DNA of 64,000 nucleotides from Druceiella hillmani. Its lineage: Eukaryota > Arthropoda > Insecta > Lepidoptera > Hepialidae. How positions within the stretch are numbered: position 1 is the stretch's first letter; each line of letters opens with the position of its first letter. Below, one piece after another: positions 1-12,772 of the stretch. The notes under the pieces are model-generated. The model ran no database searches and had not been told where the DNA came from. It saw only the letters and a program-made list of their open reading frames with translations. The stretch covers positions 1,336,001-1,400,000 of the forward strand of contig JAYKKI010000134.1 in the NCBI GenBank assembly GCA_039881145.1, in the 5' to 3' direction. The position numbers were made by a program, and so were the translations under genes.

Positions 1-299
1 AGTAATTGAAACTATGGTTTAAAATAAATGATTTACAATAATTTTTTTATAATGTTTAGCGCTTTAATATGAAAAAAAATAAAATAGCAATAATATATGA
101 AAATTAAATAAATATGGGGAAATTAAGGTATATTAATTTGTTTGTCAGCTCTTTCTTAACACTCGGAATATCAATTAGATGTTCAATGAACTAAACGTCT
201 TACTGACCGGCGTAACTCAGCCTAACATGGCTTTCAAGACATCACAACTTGGCGGCACGGCCAGAAGCATTGTAAATAGTCCATTTCAGAACCCAGATA

Positions 300-620
300 T
301 TTCTATTTCAAAAACCAGCTTACTGAAATTTTCAGCTGGTATGCAAAAACTGTTAATTCATTTATTTATTAGTTCTTAATGTAACAATATACATACGGGT
401 GACTTATGGCTAAAAGAGCACTCTTTCCAAGTCAACCATAACCTATTAATGTAATTAATTAGTCCAGAGGTGGATTGTAAAATATTTTACTAATATAATT
501 TTGACAAAAATAAACTGTTGAATAAAACTTTTAAAAAATTTTAAAAAATTTTTTATAAATTGGGGAATGGCTCTCATTTTACATGTCGCTAGAAAAACAT
601 TCAACCATGTTCAAGCTATA
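300..620. repeat. Leading fragment of duplicated block C1
   Basis: This stretch pairs by eye with 22,016-22,330. Shared landmarks in order are 'ATATTTCTATTT', 'CTGGTATGCAA', a 'CAAGTCAACCA' word, 'GTGGA(T/C)TG(T/C)AAAA' and 'GCT(A/T)GAAAAA' followed by 'TCAACCA'. The match stops near 620 and resumes near 4,500, so about 3.9 kb of other sequence separates the two parts of C1. A 66-codon open frame at 179-379 overlaps it but is not conserved in the partner, so I do not call it a gene. Confidence 0.6.
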
Positions 621-624
621 CTTA

Positions 625-1182
625 TAAAAGTTTCGCGCCATCAGACCCTCACATAAATTAATTTAAAGACCGATACCCAAATTGAACAATTTCGATTTGA
701 AATTTTACGTACCGATTATCGATTTTTTCACGAAAAAAATAACAAAAAATAGACTATATTCCAAATTAGGCCGAATGACTGTAAATATAGTAAATACAAT
801 TTTTCCCGATAGAATTTATTGCTGTAATAACCTGTCTTTTCAAAATATATTTAATTGTTTCGACGCAATATTTATACCTATGTCATTAGAATCTGGACTA
901 AATAATATATAAAAATATGGATTGTTGTCGAAATATTGAACGAAGTTTCCCATAGTTTTGGTTCTAACTATTACTGCCATAATCGGCTCCTTATTGGACG
1001 AGACGCTCTCCGACACTCGCCCCTTTGAAGGGGTAAGTTGTAAAGAACGCAACATGAAAACACTTGAAAACTCAATAAATTTATTTATCGCCGAAATATT
1101 AAAACAATTATATCATTCAGGTACAGTCCAGTCCAAAATAATGAAATTTAGCCTTTAGTTTTACCCTGTTATCGTTTCATAG

Positions 1183-1235
<53 letters not shown>

Positions 1236-3090
1236 CACTCGACAAACGGACGGGACCGGGAAATCCGGGACCACGCGGTCCGCTGACCATGTAATCTATA
1301 CAATGTACCACCGCGATACTTAGCCAGAAATTTCAAATTTAAGCCTAAATGTTGACAGATTCTATAAAATGACAAAAATATTTATGGATACTCTTACCTA
1401 TTTATAACATGTTAACACTATTGTCTGTTGTGGGAGTGGTACTTGTTCTATTTCGAAGTGTCCCTTCCATCCGGGGTCTTTTGAATTTCTTAGGTTTCTG
1501 AATTTATATTTTGTTACACACACATGATTAGAGTACCTATGCCTAGATGCGAATATTGGAAATAATATTGATATGAAATACAATTTACCCCATTGAGGGA
1601 AAGATAACTGGATGGCACCAGCCGAGTGGAGCTAGTTATGTACAAAGGTTTACTTGTGGCTATTGTCCTTGCAAATATTTCGACAAGAGACTCATTGAAA
1701 GGTATTGATTAGAGTGTACTCCAAGTATTATAAGAAGTATCTAGGGTACTGTCGTCCAAAAATGTCTGGCTCCTAAGACGATCCACATTTAAAATTCGTA
1801 CGTGCAATTGTCTGAATAAGTTTAAATTATGCTCAAATATGTGTATAAGGAGTTAAGTACCCCTTCTACCCTAGCGTACCGCCATTTCGAGAGCAATCCT
1901 CAATTTTTTCAATGACAGAGTTTTGCGATACTTCTCTAATAACCTCAGCGATAAACTTTTTCAAAAATTACGGTGAAAACACTAAAAATTTTTAGGTTTC
2001 TTCTATTAGATCTTTTCATTTAAATTTCAAAACATTGAATGCCAAATAAGTTTCACTTTTTTAATCCTTAACGCTATTAAAGTCCGCTTGTCAAATCATA
2101 AGAAAGCTTGGATTTTACTAATTATATTGAATAAACACTTCGGTACCGGCAATATTTTTAGCATGTAAAGTATGCTCTCTCAAATCAATATCACGTTCCG
2201 GCATCACGCCAGAATTATTGATATTCATACCGCTCATTTATTGCAAAAACTTAGAAAATTTAATCTTTGTCACAAAGAAGACGTAAACCTACATCACCAC
2301 CAAAGGATATAAATATTCGATTCTAAAGAGAAACTTCTTTCATGACAATTAGAAGAAAATTCTGGAACATTAACTGTAAAAATACCTTTCCAAGAACTAA
2401 CTCGGACTCCCAATTTTCCAATTGTTAATTTTAAACAAAAACCCAAAGAAAAATACGTTGGCCAACGAAATACTAAAATTGTGTTTGATGCTCATAATTT
2501 GACTAAAAAGTCACAGAGCGGCTAAAAAAGTTAGAAGCAGCGAGAATATCAAAAAGAAAGCAAAGGGTAAGGTGTGGTACTACCAAGTTTGAGATTTCAT
2601 GTCTTCTAAGTGCGAGTAAGAATTTAGACGGAAAAAATTCCTTGATTTTTGTGATGGAAAATAAGTGTCAATTTTCCCTTAGCATTTTTCACAGTAGACT
2701 TTTTTAAACTCTGAGTCTTCCCGTGACCACAGGCTGTGCAACCAGTCTGAAACGTCGGGACATAGTGAGTACTTAGTATATAATATCTAGGTTTACTCAT
2801 TAAATATATAATTACCGCGAAAAAACCCGATTCAAATCAAATAAAATACATTTTTCACAGCTTTAAAATTGTAGTAATTTTAAATATGTGGTATTTTAGT
2901 ATATTTTTACAGAAATTGATTTTCATGAAAGCAAAAGAGTCAATTTAGGGTCTTTATTACCAAAATTTGTTTTAGTTTTTTTCTAATATTCCGAATTTTT
3001 TACAAATTAATGACTGATTCAAATTACAAATTATCTGCAAATCAAAATAAGAAAACAATTAATTCTTAGTGTATTTTTACATATCAGTTA
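625..3090. other. Unassigned AT-rich DNA inside C1
   Basis: Apart from the TA microsatellite at 1,190-1,232 I see no recognisable gene or named transposon here. Two GC-richer patches stand out, just after the microsatellite (1,233-1,320) and at about 2,700-2,770 ('CAACCAGTCTGAAACGTCGGG'). The latter has the feel of an old repeat, but I cannot name it. Open frames of 60-80 codons (682-912, 840-1,055, 958-1,158, 1,398-1,583) overlap each other on both strands and show no family motif. Confidence 0.5.
1190..1232. repeat. (TA)n microsatellite
   Basis: About 21 uninterrupted AT/TA dinucleotides. The array ends abruptly at a GC-rich patch beginning 'CACCACTCGACAAACGG'. Confidence 0.95.
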
Positions 3091-3099
3091 ACCATAGAA

Positions 3100-4340
3100 G
3101 AGAAAATACATTTTCATTTTATGATACCTTTTATTTTATAGCAATTTTCCTTTTTAGTAGATCTAATAAAACCCCTAATCTAATTTTTGCAAAACTATTT
3201 TATTGAGAATTTGGATTTAAATTAAAAATAAAATTTATAAATGATTATTTGGCAGATAATAATCATAAACTTTGATTTTACTTAATATACATAAAGTTAT
3301 ATATATATATACAGTTGTGTGGTAGGCTTTGTTTGGAAATATGGTTTCAAACAAGGTCCATTTTTTTAATTTTTAAAAAGTGTTAGCCATAATTGAACAA
3401 TATCTTCCATACTGATACGAGTTTTCATTAATTTCACAATTCCCTTATTATACAAATATTTTGCGAAAAGTGGGCCTTTTTAGGCGATTCCGCCTTATTT
3501 AAAAAAATATTCTATATGCAAACACAACTTTGGTACGATTTTATTAAATGTATAGATAGGTATACGTGTGTATTATAGATAGGTATACGTGTGTATTAAC
3601 ATCAATCTATACCGTTTTGTTAGACACATGATTGTAAATAAAAAAAATAAATTATTCAAATATGTAAAGAAATAACTTATTAAACATACACATACCTAGG
3701 ATAAACGATAAAATAAATTTCATTTTTATTTTGTAAAATTTTGTCATTTTATTACACTTTTCCCTTTTAATAGTTCTAAAAAGACCCGTAACCTAATTTT
3801 GACCAAATTATTGTCTTCAGAATTTTAATTTTAATTTGAACTATAACTTCTTAATGATTATTTAGCGGATAATAATTATAAACTTTAATTTTATTTAATA
3901 CAAATAGTTGTGTGACAGACCTCATTAGATAACAAGGTTCCTAACAAAGTCCATAATTGAGATTTTTAAAATGTGCCTTTTTAACGCCAAAATGTTTATT
4001 CTAATGTTAAAACCATAATTAAACAATGTCTTCCATAGTAATAGTAGCCTTCATGTATTACATAATTCCCTGATTTTACAAACATTTTGCAGAAAGTGGA
4101 CCTTATTAGGCGATTATAACTTATTTTAAGTGATATTCGATAGGCGAACACGTCTTCGTTACGATTTTCTTATACTCATATAGAAATATATTTCTGTTCA
4201 CGACATATTGATGATACAACAGAGTTGTTTTATCCCATATATGATTGCATATAAATTAAAAAGTATGAATCAAAGGTGTTAAGAAAAAAACTCACTAATT
4301 ATACACATACATCTTCGCGGATAGCTTTTAAAATAATTTA
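3100..4340. repeat. Diverged tandem duplication, period about 626 bp
   Basis: Two adjacent units share the same ordered landmarks: 'CCTTTT(T)A(G)TAG', 'AATGATTATTT(G/A)GC(A/G)GATAATAAT', 'AGTTGTGTG', 'CCATAATT(G/A)AACAAT(A/G)TCTTCCAT', 'AATTCCCT', 'TTTTGC(G/A)(A)AAAGTGG' and 'AGGCGATT'. The word GGCGATT is at 3,483 in unit 1 and 4,109 in unit 2. Many substitutions and indels separate the units, so the duplication is old. The unit carries no long open frame. Confidence 0.75.
3551..3596. repeat. 23-bp perfect tandem repeat, two copies
   Basis: The 23-mer starting TATAGATAGGTATACGTG occurs at 3,551-3,573 and again at 3,574-3,596 with no mismatch. Confidence 0.9.
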
Positions 4341-4970
4341 CAAAGTTATAATTTTGTTTGAAAACTCCGTTTCGAAACGTACTTGCATAAATGTTGTGCG
4401 ATACATACTTGGTAATTACAAAATACAGTACTATATAATTTTTTGAAACAAGCTGTACCCGATGATCACGTAGGGGTTTCTAACATCTTGAGGTAGCCAT
4501 GCCTTCTCTGATATTTTAACTGGCCTCTTCCTGCCCTCCGTCCAACTGCCGTTCAAATACCGTGGGCACCGAATTGAGCGGGGGACGTTTCGGTCGACCT
4601 AAATTAAACATTATGAATAACATATAATGACAAAGGTTGTTCCTAACATCGTGAAAAATATATTTCGTCGAAAACTTTTTTCTAAAACCAATGATTTAGT
4701 CGTTATAAGGAAATAAACGATTACATTTTTATAACTGTATTCGTGATTACATATTTTATAACTCAGTAGAAAAAAAAGTATAAAAATTTTAATAAACGTT
4801 TAAGAATTCGAAGAAGAAAAAGTTTTCAGAACGTCAATCGAGGGCACGAGCGGATAATTTCGTGAATCTGGTGCGGAGGTAAGTTTATGTGGAATATTTA
4901 AAATACTATAAACTAATTACACCATATAAAGAGTGCTCATTTGAGCGGAGATCTAAACTCAGAAATAGGG

Positions 4971-5229
4971 CATTTTTTTAGTTCAAATATGTAATGGATA
5001 CATTTGGATTAAAACTTAAAAAAAAAATTAAAATATTAAAAAAATTATACTTTAAAACTTTATTTATGAAATACATAGATATGATATCTTACATGACTAA
5101 CATTTTTTTAGTTCAAATATGTAATGGATACATTTGGATTAAAACTTAAAAAAAAATAAAAATATTAAAAAAATTATACTATAAAACTTTATTTATGAAA
5201 TACATAGATATGATATCTTACATGACTAA
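4971..5229. repeat. 130-bp recent tandem duplication
   Basis: Unit 1 (4,971-5,100) and unit 2 (5,101-5,229) both start CATTTTTTTAGTTCAAATAT and end CATGACTAA. They differ only in an A-run and one or two bases, so this duplication is much younger than the surrounding block duplication. Confidence 0.95.
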
Positions 5230-6106
5230 CATTTTCGTAGCGATCCAAATTTATAATAAATTTTGCATCCAGGTATTCCAGAACGTAACAACAGGAACGA
5301 CTGGACGAATTAAAAGTATTTAGTAAAAATTACATAATTTGGAATTTTTTCCCCAAAATGGTTTCAAATAAAATAGTTATGAAACATTTATCCCCACATT
5401 GAAACGTGCCAAAAAAAATAAAATGTTAACACACATTTTCACATTTAAAAATTAAAGTTTTAATATTTTAATATATTTACATAATAGAGACAAGAACAAT
5501 CGGATGAAAAATATTTAAATATGGAGATAAAAAGATTACAATTTTTTTTCACACAAAATTAGTTCAAATAAAAAACACAATTAGGTTCAAATAAAAAAAT
5601 TACATAAATAGTTATATCACTTGGTATTTTTTTCACTTTATTTTTTAGTCTATTTTCTTCTTATTGTACCGTAGCAAAATGACAAAAAGAAACTCTTAAA
5701 ATTGCATAATGTTCGCCTGCGCGTCAGTAGAATTGTTTTTTTCTTTTTTAAAGATACTATTTTTCTTTAAACACGTAGCAATACAGATATCTTCAGTTTT
5801 GTATTTTTAAGACGTATTTTATTACCTAGTATAATTTTATAACCTTATTATATCAGTGCCTGGTTGTTATTCAACATAACATTATTTATATGTAACAGAT
5901 TACATTTACCTATATCACTTTTTAAATTATAACTTTATGAATGGCATTCTGTGGTTTCATTTAAATATCTATATTTCTCAGTCACATTTTGCTCTTTATA
6001 TACACAAAAACGTTCGTCTACTCTATAATGTATGCGACTAGGAATAATGGAAACACGGAACACTTTTTGTAAGAAACTGAATCGCGCTTGGCCTGTTTAT
6101 ATTTTT

Positions 6107-6199
6107 AAATTTTATATGAACGTTATAGACATCAAATAAATTATCATTAATGTAATTAATGATAATGTATTTGATGTCAATAACGTTCATATAAAATTT
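6107..6199. repeat. 93-bp near-perfect palindrome
   Basis: Two 45-base arms (6,107-6,151 and 6,155-6,199) are reverse complements with two mismatches and a 3-base centre. The left arm aligns with the unpaired sequence at the same place in C2 (about 22,785-22,850); the right arm looks like a snap-back copy of the left arm that exists only in C1. The DNA or RNA could fold into a long hairpin. I infer a fold-back template-switch origin rather than a transposon, because I see no target-site duplication. Confidence 0.9.
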
Positions 6200-6635
6200 A
6201 ATATGAGACGTGTACACACCGACAGAAACAGGAACATTGAAACTACGAACAAAATAGTTCAATCAACTTTCTGCTATTTGAAAAAATTAAGGTTTTAATG
6301 TTATTAATTTTACACCTAATTTTAATGTATTTATTATTAAAAAAGGTTTTAATAATTAATTATTATATTACATACAAAAGGTTTAAATGTAATTATTTTC
6401 TTGAATCGTAGCACATTAAATAACCATAAAAGATAAACGATCGACTATTGAATATCAAATGTATATTCCATTATACAATGAATCACGAAGTCGATCTGAC
6501 TTTTGATTTCCCCTTTATTTCATGACATGATTTTACGGCATTTAATAAAAAATAACATTTGCGATATCAATTGTTTTTACGCAAACATCCGACTGATGTA
6601 ACAACTGTTCGAGTTAACGATGATCGTTACCATAT

Positions 6636-6869
6636 ATGAAAATCGAAAAAGAAGACAATCGAGAATTCATTAGGGTGATGACTTTCCAACCGGCCACCAC
6701 AAAAGAGAGTCAGAAACCAGAGACACTGAATATATGCTTGCATTATGAGAAATCACTGCAACATTTGTTTATAGACCCGGACGATTTACTGAAGGTTAAT
6801 AGGCGCACTTTACGAATAATATTTTGCACTGCCCAACCGCTCTCTATCTCGCTTGTGATATATCAATGA
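6636..6869 (+). pseudogene. Coding relic shared by the three C copies (C1 copy)
   Basis: A 77-codon open frame whose core recurs at C2 (about 23,212-23,446) and C3 (about 61,085-61,378). The shared peptide pattern runs 'ETLNIC-HYEKSLQ', then 'DLLK-NRRTL' and 'PSIS-VI'. I do not recognise the family. In C1 the frame is open from an ATG at 6,636; in C2 it has stops before 'EFIRVM' and after 'QPPTT'; in C3 it is frameshifted upstream. Sharing alone is expected from duplication, so coding origin is only suggested by C1 and C3 keeping the downstream part open. There are no membrane or signal features. It could also be a transposon fragment or chance. Confidence 0.3.
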
Positions 6870-7148
6870 AACAGAAATTTCTTTCTTTTGCTATAATGAA
6901 ATATAAAAATAAATTCGACAATAGTTTTTCTGTTAAAAGTTTGTGTGCAATGTAATTAGTTATACTTTGAAATACACACATGTAGGTGTTTGGTTTACCT
7001 TGAATATTTTCTTATTTAAATCAAAATTATTCCATAAAATATAAGTTGAAATTAAAATCAATTTCATCTCTTCATTTGCTAGTTGACGTCATCAAACAAT
7101 CGCGTTACGTTCTCACATTCGTATGTAAAGAAAAGAGAAACTATGAAC

Positions 7149-7182
7149 GGAGGTCAACACAAACATAAAATTGACCTCTACG
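7149..7182. other. Inverted AGGTCA half-sites
   Basis: GAGGTCAA and TTGACCTC face each other across about 15 bases (around 7,150-7,181). AGGTCA is the nuclear-receptor half-site, but the spacer is long and no gene is nearby, so a functional role is unsupported. Confidence 0.3.
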
Positions 7183-10100
7183 AATTTGTAAAATATAAAC
7201 TAAGAATATATGTATTGTCTTTTATTTTATTTTTATTATAAATGCTTAGGGATCAAGAAAATACACGCACATTTTTTTTAATTATGGAGGGATATTTATC
7301 AATGTGCCTAAAATGCTTCCCGCTTTTAACATTTCTTTGTAATATATGAACACTTTTTTCGATACAGGAATATTTATAAGTAACATTAAGCTTTCAAATG
7401 GTAATTTCCGTTAAAGTCACGCCATGCCAGCCACGCAGATATTTTTGATAAGTTAAAAGTATTTACATGTAAAATTAAAATTAAACTTACCACACGTAAG
7501 TAAGTTCTACTAGTTCACCAGTAATTGTCGATCAAATTGTAACATGCAGTTGGATGTGTAAACAGTTAGTAAAAACTCCATACAAATTATTTTAACCAGC
7601 TACAACAATAGCTTTATATTTTAGAGCGTATATTTATCATTTCCAAGTCTCCTTATGAAATAGTAGGTTTCCAAATAAGTAAAATATATCCTTTTTCTCC
7701 TAAATTTTTATTGCTAAACAGCTATGGAATTCTACCTTATAGTTTTTCAGCACGATCGATTGTTTTATTTCTGTGTTTAAATAGCAAATATTTAAAAACG
7801 TGCTCTAAATTGGTTGCTAACTGCCTTTGAATTAAATTAACGTATTTTCATACACCGATATGGAAGAATGTACGTTAAATAATACGGAGCATAGTAACAT
7901 ATCACAATTTTACCTCACTGACAAAATAATTAGCAATATAACTTCATTAATATTGTGGTTAATAGCAATCGAGTAAGAATTGGATTTATGAGGTAGTGGT
8001 ATTAGATTTCCACGTGTGAATTTCATACACAAATACCATAACAAAGTTAGTAAATACTCTGAATTTAATTTAAGTCGGGTTTGCTTCATACCTATTATAG
8101 CATAAAATTACACAAATACTAAAATTAATAATTATTTTAGTTAGTCGTTATGTGAAAACTAATGAAATTTCGTCAATGGTTTTTGACAAAGTAACTTCGT
8201 CTGATTGATTCGTTAATACGAAATTATATGAATTTTCCTTTATGAATGTTAGTATGGAAGGAATTGTTTTATAACGTGCGATATTGAAGCAAGTAATTTT
8301 CACTTTTTTCTGTCCGTTTGTTTGACCTTCTGTTTTCCCTTCCTTACAATTTCTGTAGCTTTAATTTAACATTGCGTACACGCATGAAAAAAAATTACAC
8401 CCTGTCAATATTACGAGATTGGTATCGCAAATATTGAAATGAGAATGTGAATGATTATTTTCAACATTTAAAAAAGAATGGAAATTCTATTATTAGAAAA
8501 CTGATAATTTATAAACCTAATGCAATCACTAATATTACCTCGTGTCCTTTATTTATAATACGACAATGATATACAGGTAGGTTTATTGTAAAGAACATGG
8601 GGTGTGGATTAAAAAGTTTCATTTTTCGAAAAAATAATGAAATAACAAAATTTACGGCAGTTATTTAATATATATTACCGTATAATTTAAATCAAAATGC
8701 ACATTATTCGTTTCAACATTGACAAACACGCAAGGAGATCGATCTATTTGCTAGTTTGAAATGACTGAACACTAACTACTTTAAGAATTATATTTTTGAG
8801 TTATTGCGGGACGAATTGGAAAAGTAGTTTGGTAATGAGTATATAACATGACACACTATTTCATTACATTTCTCAGTTAATATTTAAAGTAGATAACTGT
8901 GAATATTCAAGCCTCAGAAAGATTTTTCCTTGCAAATCTCTTTTATAATCCAATTTTAAAATTAAATTCGTCTTGAGTGATAAAAGATTCATACGATTAT
9001 AAAAATAAAAAAAGTGTCTCTCTGAATTCACAGGTTAGAAAACAAACTTGAATTTAATTCTCAGTAAAATAAGTATTTTTTTTCAATAATAATAGTGTAC
9101 ATTCTGGTGCATGCTTGAATCAAACAAACCAGAATAGTAGAGAAATACATTTAATAAACAATATGTTCATTTTTCATTTCGATATTTCTTTCATTGGGTA
9201 TTTATGGACATTTTGTTGAGAAATTTACATATGAAAGTTCCTTGACTATTATAATATATCTAATTTTAACATTCAAAATCAAAAAACATTGTTGCTATTA
9301 CTCGTTTAAAAAATATTAAAAAATATTTTATAAACATATTGGTCAGGTACGTGATGTGAGCAATAGTTTCAGAAAAATTAAAACAAGAAGGAATTTTTTT
9401 TAAAAATTATATACTTTCTAACCCATTGTGGTTCTGTCCTATATAAAAACATATTACAAATTAATTTAGTAAAATACAACAAAAACTTATTAAGACGCAA
9501 AGAATAAGTATTTTTCCTGTTTTTTTTAATATGGCGTTCATGTCGACCGTAAATTCTACTCAACCTAAGAACGTCACATTCGAAGCTTTAAATTCTTGAA
9601 GGCGATTAATTAAAAATTCCCATTGATTTTGAAAAAAAAACGATAAAAATTCATGAGTGCTACATCGACTTACATGATTTAATTTTGTGTATAAAAATTA
9701 ATTTAACACATTTATATAATGACTTTCAATTTAAATAATAAGTCGCTAAATGTTTAATCTAGAAGTAATGCTACTTACCAAAAATCTAACTGATATTTCC
9801 GGAGCACCAACTTGAATCTTGAAACTTTTTAAATCAACGTCTATTGTATACCTTCTCAATTACTATGAAATGTCATTATCAATGCTGTCACTAGACAGCA
9901 ATAATTTTGTAAAATTAACTTACCATATCCATAATATTTTCGAATTATTTACTATATTGATATATAAGTACCTAGCAATGATAATGTTATGAGAAAATGT
10001 AATTTTACCTTTCCCTTGAAGAAATTATTTGTACATTATATAACTTTTTCAGACTAATAAAACTGATGATCTTAACGAAAAAAATTGATCCGTCGTCTTC

Positions 10101-10379
10101 AAGTTTTGTATTTTTACGATTTTAAAAAATTAAAAGTATTTGCGTAAATATCCATGCTATAAACATACATCAATAAAAATACAGAAGAGGTAGAAACAAT
10201 AAAATTAGGAAAAACATCTCATCATCATACCATTAGTCGTCCAGACCATAAATCTCAAAGAACACTATTTTTAACCTTTAAAAAAAACAAGAATCTAAAT
10301 ATCGAAAAAAAAATTATGCCAATTAGTATTTCTTTTATATACAAGTGAACATTATAATATTTAAACAAAAAATAATATC

Positions 10380-10451
10380 TAAATTTACAACAAATTAATC
10401 CCTTGATCTCTTTCTGCTATCCACACGAACGAAGTCGCGGGCGAAAGCTAG
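10380..10451 (+). mobile_element. 3' end of a short non-autonomous Helitron relic
   Basis: The sequence 'CACGAACGAAGTCGCGGGCGAAAG' ends in CTAG (10,448-10,451) followed by T, the Helitron 3' rule (CTRR then T). The part ACACGAACGAAGTCGCG resembles the decayed terminal hairpin of a common small element that I associate with moths and butterflies. Stem pairing is imperfect here and I could not place its 5' TC end. Its terminus differs from that of the two larger Helitron copies in this window, so it is a different family. Confidence 0.6.
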
Positions 10452-10744
10452 TCTATCATAAATATTGGACGTTAAATTATCCAGACATGTTTTTTTGACA
10501 AAGCAAATTTTGAATCATTAATCTACCCGACAATAACTTAATTAACTTACTAATTATAGATTCACCTCTAGGTTCAATCTTGCTCGGAAAACGACTAATT
10601 GAAATTAAGGAATTGATTAAAACTAATGGAAAAAGAAACGGAAACTATAATAAAAATATCGTTAGTTCTTACTATTGAGTTTAAGTCATGAAGGTAGCCT
10701 AGCTCCAGGTGTAAAAGAAATAAACAATATTTCGACATTTATTG

Positions 10745-10775
10745 CTATATGTATATATATACATATATATATATA

Positions 10776-10849
<74 letters not shown>

Positions 10850-10850
10850 T
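10745..10850. repeat. (TA)n microsatellite, interrupted
   Basis: About 105 bp of TA repeats with ATGTAT and ATACAT interruptions. It sits at the place where C2 has its own TA array (27,710), both following a 'GAAGGTAGCCTAGCT' landmark, so the array predates the C1/C2 duplication. Confidence 0.95.
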
Positions 10851-11239
10851 CTAGATCACGTTCATGAACCTTCATTAGTATATATCAATTTGGCTACAAA
10901 AACTAAAAAATAACCAAAAGCCGAAACCAAAATAATAAAATTTTTCACATACTTCTACGATATCTACTGTAGAAAGAGAGCAAGGCGATCAACTTTATAT
11001 AAAGAGTGTGAGACGTTCTTAATTCATTACCGCGTATAGTTTGATTATAGCTGAGTAGATATGGAGAAAACACAAACGACGTTAAAAACCCATGTGCGTC
11101 ACTATACTTCAAGACTTTTAATTTCACTTAGCAGAAATTTCACCCAACCTATCTCGGAGAGTAATGTCCGATATTTTTTCTAAAACAACTACAAGACGAC
11201 AATCCCAGTAATTTCCGAGTAGGTATTAATACATCTTAA

Positions 11240-11490
11240 AATAAACCCAGATCAAGATTATCCCACACATTCAACGTGGGCTTTGTCTATTCAACTTGGT
11301 TATTCTGTCGGTAGAGTAGAGAATCATTTATATGATTTGACAAAGTATACAAATATAGTGTTCGGATACTCCTTGAGGTTATTCAGGATTAACGCAATTG
11401 TCGTGTATGCATCTATGTGTACCAAAATTACACATCCAGAAGATGCATTAACGACTGATGAGCCACTTTCAAATTTTGATCATAGAAATA
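11240..11490 (+). other. Conserved end segment of block C (C1 copy)
   Basis: The stretch 'AGATCAAGATTAT ... CAACGTGGGCTTTG ... CAACTTGG' pairs with 28,315-28,530 and is one of the better kept parts of the C1/C2 alignment. A 70-codon open frame (11,283-11,495) crosses it in C1 but is interrupted in C2 ('CAGGATTAAGG'), so coding potential is not supported. The function is unknown. Confidence 0.35.
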
Positions 11491-11499
11491 ATTAAAACT

Positions 11500-12765
11500 C
11501 GAATAATTTTAAAAATAATCAAATTTTTAAATGGCCAGTAGAACACAATTTTTTTCATCTTTTTTTAAATTTAAAACACTATATTTAATGCGATTTAGCA
11601 AAATGTTTTTTTAAAACCAGTTTAACAAAGTGTAATAACAAGTTGTCAAGTATTTTTAAAAAAAAATATGTTACTTGAAAATATATACTCGAATGATTAA
11701 ATTGTGGAAAATGTATTAGGGTATAGTGTATAATATTGACTGAAAGGTTCATTAAGACTTTAAGACTTTTACATGTTTACTAAGGTATGTGAAAGGCGGT
11801 ATATTTTCATTTATGTTACAAGTTCACTTTGTGACCATGTCAATTTGAAAGAAAAAATGCTTTTAGCAGGGTTATTATAAACGTGGCATATTTAAATGAT
11901 ATTATTTGAATGCCTAGATTTTTACAGGTGCAATAAAAATAAATTCGCAAAAAACTTTAGGAAAAGCCCAAAATTGTAAATACGGTGTATTCATAGTTCA
12001 AAAATTATGGTATGAATATAATTATAAATAAAGCATGACCTTCATAAAATTTTTCAAAACTAACTTAGTGGGAACGGTGAATAGAGTGGTTAAAATTGTT
12101 TCGTCCCATCGTGAATCTTTTAAATATTTTGTATATTAAAGTGATAAGTAAACAAACTGCTTCAGCCATGTCACGATTTTCTATCATTGCTTATCACCTT
12201 GCGCTTGTATTTTACGTAAGAACGCCACATTATGAGTAAAGAGGACGCAGTATACAATATGCTTAATATGTTTTAACACATGCTTTAAAATGTTTTGATA
12301 CTAACATTAATTTTATATTTATCAAGAATTTTTAAAAATTTTGTCCCTTTTATAAACGTACCGTGACTCTGAAAAATTAAATAGATGCTTTGAATTGAAT
12401 TAAGCCGATAACGAAAAGTATTTAATAGAGAGGTACATATATGTTTATATGCGCAAAATTGCTATATTTATGGTTGATGCATGAAGTTTCTAATTTTTTT
12501 TCCTCCAGTACAATATTGCAACAAGCATTATTAGTCGTGGTATTTCCCCGTCTTGTTAGGATTGTCTTGAATTTCATGATTTATCATATTTTCGTGCCAC
12601 CTTCTTATTAGGAAAGGAAGATGTATATATATTTTTTCATTTTATTCTTTTCCTGATTTACGGTTTTTTTTTTATTTTGGAAGTTTATGTTCCGTTTTTT
12701 TAGTATTCATCACTTTAGTCAGATCGTGTCTATTTTAACTTTTTCCCATCAAATTAACCCTCGTA
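11500..12765. other. Unassigned AT-rich DNA
   Basis: I see no gene, named repeat or long open frame here, only simple A- and T-runs. Confidence 0.5.
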
Positions 12766-12772
12766 ATGAAGG

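Larger units (their letters stand above)
4480..11500. repeat. Segmental duplicate block C1
   Basis: This block aligns in order with C2 (22,330-28,560) and, for its middle part, with C3 (from 59,780). Anchors include: 4,580-4,740 with 22,395-22,530; 6,040-6,900 with 22,720-23,460; 7,345-8,720 with 25,005-26,290; 9,220-10,200 with 26,300-27,290; 10,685-11,480 with 27,635-28,530. C1 lacks about 1.5 kb present in C2 and C3 (around 23,460-25,000) and has extra sequence at 8,720-9,170. Differences are frequent, so C1 is the most distant of the three copies. It contains the 93-bp palindrome, the 130-bp tandem duplication and two coding relics listed separately. Confidence 0.75.

Noticed and set aside
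3100..4340. LTR pair of a retrovirus-like element
   Set aside because: The two similar units are directly adjacent with no internal coding region, no TG...CA ends and no primer-binding site, so a tandem duplication is simpler.
7149..7182. Ecdysone-type response element
   Set aside because: The half-sites are inverted with a spacer of about 15 bases and no gene is nearby; the known insect element uses a 1-base spacer.
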